From positions 10,230,001-10,294,000 of the forward strand of contig CM121341.1 of the NCBI GenBank assembly GCA_051530055.1: a stretch of DNA of 64,000 bases, given 5' to 3'. A model generated the notes under the pieces. It saw only the letters and a list, made by a program, of their open reading frames with translations, made no database searches and was not told the DNA's origin. Made by a program: the position numbers and the translations under genes. Of the stretch, positions 57,658 through 64,000 are shown piece after piece (the first letter of the stretch is position 1; the number at the start of each line of letters is the position of its first letter). This DNA is from Neoechinorhynchus agilis. Lineage: Eukaryota > Acanthocephala.

Positions 57658-58892
57658 TCATGGGGTTTCATTGGTTGTGATACTTGGTTTTACCGTCTGT
57701 GAACCTGCTCTCTGTGCTCTCAATAGCACTCGCCGTTGTCTCTTCTTTTCGTCACTGGGCGGATATCCGCCTTGACCGTTTAGAAGATACAAAAGGGACG
57801 GCACTGGGATTTCTCCTGTTTCGGAGTTCATATCCAAATCAGTGATCAGAAGCTCGAATTCACTTTCGCTTAATCGTTCACCCATTGAGCAAAGAAGATA
57901 TCGAAGTACACTGACGTTAACAGTATCCCGCCGGGAAGCATTTCCTCCCGTTGCCTTTAATGCCCCACCGATCGCATTTCGGATGATTTGTGTCCTTTCA
58001 GGCGGCGTTCTCTTGACGAGGAGATCCGCATTTTCGCTTAAAAACGCATTGATTGTTTCCTTCGTATTTGAACCACTGTCTTTGAGTTTTTGAACAAGAA
58101 CAGTGTTTCCTTTTGAACTTGAATATCCCATGGATCGAATGACATTCGCCGCAACGTCGGCCGAATTCGGATCACAGTTAACCTTGACAAAAGAGAACCC
58201 TGTTATCAAGGATCAACATAGTAGATTTGGTCATCTTCTGGGCCGCCGATATGGCATCATCAAGGTCAATGCCTTCGGTAGATGCGGTCACTGTTGCTTC
58301 GATGCGTTTTATTGTCATCTCTGATCCAATTTTTTGTCGCTCCTTTAGCTCTTCTTCGTTCATCTCTTCAGTTTCGTGTTTTACTCGCGGGTTCGTGAGC
58401 TTATCAAGGTAAATAAAATCCCAGTAAATGATTATTTCCTAATGAACCCAACGAGGTTCGAAACGTCTTTAATAAATAATCATTTAAAGGGGATAAATAA
58501 AATCCCATTTCTTATTGCAGTTGGAAGTTATCGCGAATACTTTCCAGTGAACTCTAATGGGAAATTCGTAATTCGTAAGACGTGGCTTGCGCATTTGGAC
58601 GGAATGAGTTTAAAGAAATCGATGACTATTAAGATTGTGTTGCTTAAAAAGAAATTATAAAAATTGAAGATCTTAGCATAACGCCTTAAAATGCCTCACG
58701 AATTCGCCTTACTTCGCTGTAGTGGTTCGTGTCCTCCACATAGGTCGGTTCGACAACTTCAGGGACTGGCGGCGTCGGGGCCTTGGGTGGAGCCGTTTTA
58801 GTGATTTTCACTGATTTTGTCGTTTCCTGGACCCTCGATAAGAATCGTGGTTTCCGTTGAGTATTGGCTTCTTTATTTTGAAAATGCCGCAT
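57658..58892 (-). CDS. Unrecognised gene with an EF-hand-like C-terminal segment
   Basis: Three coding blocks on the minus strand: 58,892 to about 58,712 (basic, then Pro-rich TAPPKAPTPPVPEVVEPTYV ... NHYSE), a block from about 58,405 to 58,215 (LTNPRVKHETEEMNEEELKE, TIKRIEATVTASTEGIDLDD), and 58,209-57,658 (DPNSADVAANVIRSMGYSSS, TPPERTQIIRNAIGGALKAT). The first intron (GTAAGG donor) joins in phase; the second junction was not settled. The segment LRYLLCSMGERLSESEFELL followed by DLDMNSETGEIP recalls the third EF-hand of essential myosin light chains or calmodulins, but the calcium loop is incomplete. The intron holds a half MITE. Function unknown. Confidence 0.6.
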
Positions 58893-59354
58893 TTTTGTAC
58901 AAAGGCAAGAGACTCGCGAGCTGCTTCACTCAAGTTTTTTGAAGAGTGATTCAGACTTTGTTAAAGGCAAACGGCGGTAGTGTAGTTGTTCACGAGTCAT
59001 GATCTGACAATTGGATGTCTTGAGCTGCTCACAAAAATGGAAATTTTAATTCTATTTGACGACGAAAAAATGTTAGACAAATGAATCAAGGAATCGGATT
59101 GATAATAACTTTATTCGGTTCACCTTAGTCAAAATTTGCTTCTGGATACTCAGGAAAAATCGGGCACATAAATGAGATTTGCATGCGAGAAAAGTCTGGA
59201 TCAGTTTCTTTTATTTGGACAGTCGATGAGGAATACGGACGAATGACGGGGTTGAACGCGTAAAGAGCAAAAGGAAAATTCACCAATGTCAATGAAATTC
59301 TTATTTGAAAAGAATTATGATTAAAACGTTGTACGATTTTACGTGGCTAACGTA

Positions 59355-59580
59355 CGGTTCAACGCCACGGGTCGCTAGGTTCCACGGGTGTGCGAGGCTG
59401 CTCTGCTGGAAGGGAAGGGGTCAGGTTTTAGATCACCCATCGGCCCCAAAAGTGGGTTGGCCCTGTCCCTTCGAGTGCGGCTAAGCGCCTCCGATGTGTG
59501 CAAGTCAGCCGACAGGCTCCCAAAAGGAATATAGCCGAAAAGGCCCAAAAGAAGATGTCGTAGGATCAATCAATCAATCT
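59355..59580 (+). mobile_element. LINE or SINE 3' end with an (ATCA)n tail
   Basis: A GC-richer island ends in GGATCAATCAATCAATCTG followed by A residues, the tail style of several LINE clades and SINEs. The preceding bases (AGCCGACAGGCTCCCAAAAG, then ATAGCCGAAAAGGCCC) look like a structured 3' UTR. It abuts the family C repeat. The clade is not determined. Confidence 0.45.
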
Positions 59581-59589
59581 GAAAAAAAA

Positions 59590-60230
59590 ACGTACAACCA
59601 CATTTACGAAATCGGTTGATAATGGAATCCATCGAAGGAGGTTGCGTAGTTGAATCGATTTAAGGCAATAAAGTCAGTTTAAAATTGCCATTGAAAAGAT
59701 AGTGGTGTTCTAGCTCAGAGGTTCGCGTGGACAATGAGTCCAGGAACACGGGTTATAAAAACCAGTTCACAGGATAACGCTATAATGTTTGTGTTTTAGA
59801 TGTGGCAAACCTCGAGGAAATGTCAGAATTATCCAAGAGGTGAAATATCGGGGAGATAAATTAGTGAATTTAAATCCCCGGGGTGGCAATACTACCAATA
59901 GAAAGTCTAAATTTTTGTCTTTCATTTATTATCAATGCTTTTTTATGACGGTGAAAAATTAAAGGAATTTATTAAATCAAAATTTCGTACGCCTTTCTAG
60001 AAGGTTACAAGCAACCTCACGGAATTGTGCCTACGAAATATCGGATTTAATAAATTCCTTTAGTTTTTCACCGTCATAAAAAAGCATAAATAATAATTGA
60101 AAGACAAAAATTTAGACCTTAGGTTAAAGCGGCGGTGTTTTATTTGAATTGTCAAAACGTTTTTTAGGATGACTGAAACAAGGAACTACCTAAAATTACC
60201 GGCGGTTTTATATTTTTAAAGCTCAAAAAT
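59590..60230 (+). repeat. Family C repeat, second long copy
   Basis: Nearly identical to 39,835-40,370 but more complete on its left side (starting ACCACATTTACGAAATCGG, which is found inverted at 39,440-39,475). It has the same A-box-like GTTCTAGCTCAGAGG, the CCCCGGGG core and the nested 215 bp hairpin (59,904-60,118). It ends near TTACCGGCGGTTTTATA. Confidence 0.85.
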
Positions 60231-61003
60231 AATAGTTGATTTTTAATCCAAAAATCTATGGAGTACATTGATCGCGTTTTCATCCATTATCTTGAAGGAA
60301 GGAGATTTTATTCTTTACAAAAAACGCAATGCAAATCCATTGCAAACAATTGTTTGAAATGTTTAAAATACAACAAATTAAATAGTAGTTTCAGGACGAT
60401 GTTTATTTTTGTTAGATGAGTTCAATGGGTGTGATGAATGATTTCTAAAATCAATAATTTTTTGTTAATGAGCCAGACTTTTTAGTAAATCTTTCTCTTA
60501 ATATAAAATGTCGCAGTTTTGAAGAACTGATTGAGTTTTAACCGAAATATTTACGGAAAGTCTCTATTCCCCTTTAAGAACGTGATTCCTTATTCACATT
60601 TTACGACTATTGAAAATTATGTCTAAAAATATATTCTTACTTTTTTAAACAGAAGAGTTCACGTACTTTTAGCGATTCTCGAGTTTTCGATCGAAAACAA
60701 CTGTCCTGTTTTTTCGTGATCATTCAGCACAGTATTACTGAAAATATTCGGATATGTGAAGATTTAATCAACAATTAATTGCGGAGACTAATCGTAAATA
60801 TTAGAAGCTACAGTTGTTAAATCATCACTGAACTTCTTAGTCGACTATTGATCGTCTAAAGCTAACAGAAGGCCCTCAAACGACTGACAAGATGAAACTT
60901 GATCACTGCAGATCAAATTGAACCTTGAAGTCTTACCGATTGATAGGACGAAAGAAATGTTTCGTCCCATATTTTCCGAGTGGATACAAAATCTTTTGCG
61001 ATA
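60231..61003. other. AT-rich upstream region
   Basis: No gene or repeat is recognised. It presumably holds the promoter and 5' UTR of the gene at 61,004. Confidence 0.4.
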
Positions 61004-63030
61004 ATGACGGTTAAATTGCCATGCGTTTTGTTTCGATGGACGCTGAAAAGGCAACTTTGTGCTGGATCGTTTTTACCTTTATGTCCAACGGCAGACATTG
61101 TTGAAGAAATAAAACTGAGATTTGAACATCTCAATAGCGATGATGTAATTCCAATCATTGAACGTATTGCTCTCGATAAACCAAATCAACACACGATCCA
61201 GTTATGCCGACCGTTTATAGATTACATCGTTCTTAAGAACGCTCCAGATCTCGATCCTATAGAAATGGCCATTTCGTTAAAGAGGTTGAGATCGCTAAAA
61301 CTTTCGGAATCTTACGCTTATCAAACTTTGATTCACCTAAAAATAGAGAATCGAGTTTGTGCTTTATTTGAGATTACAAGTTAGTCGAAATTGATTAAAC
61401 CGAAATGTTTTTTACAGATTAATAGGTTCTTTAGTCATTTGTTTTGATTATTCATAGCATTTAAAAATTACAACCTTCTTTTTCTTAATTTTTAATGTTA
61501 GGATCACTAAAGGTCAGTGGAACAAAAAGTCTTGGATTTCGCTTCCTGGTAGATACTGATTCTATTTTGATCGAATATCGCATTTTTCTTATCTTTTTTA
61601 ATTTAATTGCTTGAATAAAAAGTAGACAAATAAAGGCGATATTGCGATTTAAAATGAATGAAAAATGAACCGTTTTGTCATTAATATCCTTTCACCGACT
61701 ATAAACAAATTTCATTAAAAATTGTGCATCGAAGCCGATAAATCATAGGACACATTTTCCTTTTATCAATGAATTGAAAACTCGCTTCTTGAATGCCTAA
61801 TAGGTTTTTTTAAGTTCTTAACTTATTTTTAAAACATTTCAAGCGGGTAATTAACATACCCTTCAGAATCTCGGAACAGAAATCATTCACACCACCGCTT
61901 CGGTTTTATTTGCTTAAGTTTTCGACAATATCGAATCTCTATTGATTATTTCTCAAGAAGCTCACCGGCTACCTCTTCAGGATTCAATCAGCGTTTATCC
62001 TGACATAGAAAATGATCCAGATGCTTGCAAATCGGTTTTTATTAGTATTACAAATCAGTTGAACAATCGAATGCGATTGAACCCTAGAGAACATCTATTG
62101 CTCTTATATTCATTGGCATCAAATGACATTGGATTATTCAATGGAGCACTTGATAATCTCATTGTTCCACGAATTCAAACAATGCGTTATAACTTGATGA
62201 AAAATCGCAACCTTTCAATGTCATTTTTGCATGTGTTCAAAAAGTTGAAGTGTCCACTTAAAGTTCATGAATCTGTATGTGAACTAATAAACATGATATT
62301 AAATCGATTTGTAGACGAAATGACCGATTATGAAGCGACGACTTCATTGGAGGCGTTAGCTAATTTATTGCCAATCGGCAGCTTTCAAAGTATTTCAGAA
62401 AAACTTGCAAACAAATGTGGATCCCGTTTATGTCCTGAACTATTGAGAAGGATCGGTATCTATAAAGATGAACTTTTAATCGACCACGTAAGACGGAACG
62501 ATATTTCGCCAGTTGATATTCTTCATTTTGCTCCTCTCCTAATTGAGGATCACCGTCAAGTCGTTTATGAATACTTAAGAAACAAACTCTATTCCACATC
62601 GATGGATACTAATCTTCTTTTGACAATGATACTTTTGGACGTAGATCTGGCGATTGAATATGCTTGTCAGCACATTAACGTATCTGATTCCAGTAATCTA
62701 TTTGATTTTGTTCGCAATCAAAAAATCACAACTTATGAGGACGCTTCTTTAAGTAATCTTCGTACTCAGTTTTTTAATAATTTTAAACGAAAGTTCAACT
62801 TAGTGACAGAAAATTGCAATTTCGAACCGAAGTTCGGGTTTGACTTAATTGCTAATTTATCAGCATCGCCTGCAAAAGTGATATTGATATCGGACGCCGA
62901 TAATGCCTTCATCGGTTCTCATAAGTGTCTTAGTGGTTTGTTTGCTTTGCGTGTGCAATTGTCCGAAAATGTGGAAAAGGCGATGAGGACAGTTCTTATT
63001 ACTCCTGACGAATGCGAGTCGATTATTTAA
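61004..63030 (+). CDS. Probable mitochondrial helical-repeat protein, FASTK-like at best
   Basis: Exons 61,004-61,379 and 61,919-63,030 join in phase across a 539 bp GTTAGT..CTTAAG intron, giving 495 residues. The ATG at 61,004 heads a basic, acid-free segment (TVKLPCVLFRWTLKRQLCAG) that looks like a mitochondrial presequence. The body is made of helical pairs (VIPIIERIALDKPNQHTIQL, MAISLKRLRSLKLSESYAYQ, EHLLLLYSLASNDIGLFNGA). The C-terminus (AKVILISDADNAFIGSHKCL ... RTVLITPDECES) might be a divergent RAP-like nuclease fold. This overall plan resembles FASTK-domain mitochondrial RNA regulators, but no signature is decisive. The intron contains a ~25 bp LINE-A tail remnant (ATCATTCACACCACCGCTT, 61,881-61,900). 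Confidence 0.6.
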
Positions 63031-64000
63031 TATTTATGCATCAAAAATTGTTTCATTGAGAATAGACGCGATTATTTTCTATTTTCTGCTGGTCTATTTT
63101 GTCAATTTCCAATCGGTATTTATGGTTGCAACTATAAAAATCAGCGCACTTACGACCATCAAGACAAATTCGGTTTCTGAAAAGTAAAAAAAATTGAAGG
63201 CAACGGTTAGCGATAACCCTTTTGCTAACTTGCGATAATTGAAACAGTTAATATCAAACATTGCATTTTAGTGTTTTATGTACGTGGATTCTAAAAAAAT
63301 TAAGCAATTTTTATTGAAAAAACCGACTCTTTAGAAAGCTTAAAGCAAAGAGGGCTTCATTTGCATCCGTGCTTTACGACTAAATATTGGCCGATCAATC
63401 CCGAAATTTTCGCTAATTTATTTTAAATATTAATTAATTAATATATCATAGCCACATATAAACAATCATACGCAAACACACAGTTAATCATCTTTATCCA
63501 GCTCTTGTATTGTAGTTGATCAGTGAAGAGGAAGTTAAGTTGAGCGTCGGAGTGATCAACTCCCTCATACTTAACCTCCTTCTCCTGTTGAATCCATTTT
63601 GAGAATAATTACAGTTAATACTAAAACATGTTAGTAATCAATCTCGAATCCAAATCAGATATCGATTCCATTAAAATATTAAATAAAAATTGCTCATTCG
63701 TTGAAAGAATATTTATATGATTTTTGATATTCGAAGTGTCCATTGATTGTTGAAGTATATTTGCTGGGTACCTAAAAATGTTATTGTCTGTTCTTATAAA
63801 TTTACAGTAATTTACATCTGGAGTAAAAAACCAAATTTTAGTCAGGAATAATTTATGTAAGAACGAGGCTAGAGAATCAAAGTCAACTCCTAAGGAGTAA
63901 AATAAGTTTTTTAGTTTAGTGATAAAATATTTGAAGAAGATGAATCTAGTTTCAGGCTGACGTCCTCGTTATTTTAAATACTCACCTCGTAAAGCGAATA
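63031..64000. other. AT-rich right end without a recognised gene
   Basis: No reading frame is convincing. An imperfect hairpin lies at about 63,515-63,590 (GAAGAGGAAGTTAAGTTGAG pairing with CTCATACTTAACCTCCTTCT). Otherwise featureless. Confidence 0.45.

Overview
This is a eukaryotic, AT-rich window, most likely from an invertebrate animal. Its single-copy genes are animal orthologues (LIN7/Veli, TRAP-alpha, PP2A B56, SAMHD1, NAD kinase, ARL1, PLPBP). Where orthology allows an intron to be placed, most are only 35-61 bp GT..AG introns. The phylum cannot be fixed from the sequence alone; a nematode or flatworm-like genome would fit the tiny introns and the LINE/SINE content. Intron positions below come from matching reading frames to remembered family alignments, not from transcripts.

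Layout. 1-5 kb: mostly gene-free, then a 3' portion of an R2-like LINE (called LINE-A here) and a sigma-like GST gene. 5.7-31.8 kb: a nested inverted structure. The outer arms (about 5.7-11 kb and 24.6-31 kb) share a homeodomain-like gene, GST sequence and LINE-A fragments in opposite orientation. Inside lie an almost perfect 2.14 kb palindrome (13,974-16,111 and 16,186-18,320) carrying one unrecognised 270-residue gene per arm, fragments of a second LINE (Jockey/CR1-like, LINE-B), a Ty3/Gypsy-like fossil and an intact PLPBP gene. 32-38 kb: a degenerate MCAT-like locus, LINE-B debris, NAD kinase on the minus strand and a 223 bp satellite touching its 5' side. 38-43.5 kb: gene-poor and repeat-rich. 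43.8-49.8 kb: PP2A B56 (+) and SAMHD1 (-), convergent. 50-53.9 kb: SINE and MITE debris around TRAP-alpha (-). 54-57.4 kb: LIN7 (+) and ARL1 (+). 57.6-58.9 kb: an unrecognised minus-strand gene. 59.3-60.2 kb: repeats. 61-63 kb: a two-exon, probably mitochondrial helical-repeat protein.

The host genes are housekeeping and do not form a pathway: phosphatase targeting, dNTP control, NADP synthesis, PLP homeostasis, ER translocation, Golgi trafficking and cell polarity. The remarkable part is structural: a palindrome nested in an older inverted duplication, with tiny introns and many small hairpin elements (MITEs) inside introns. One candidate non-canonical intron sits in ARL1.
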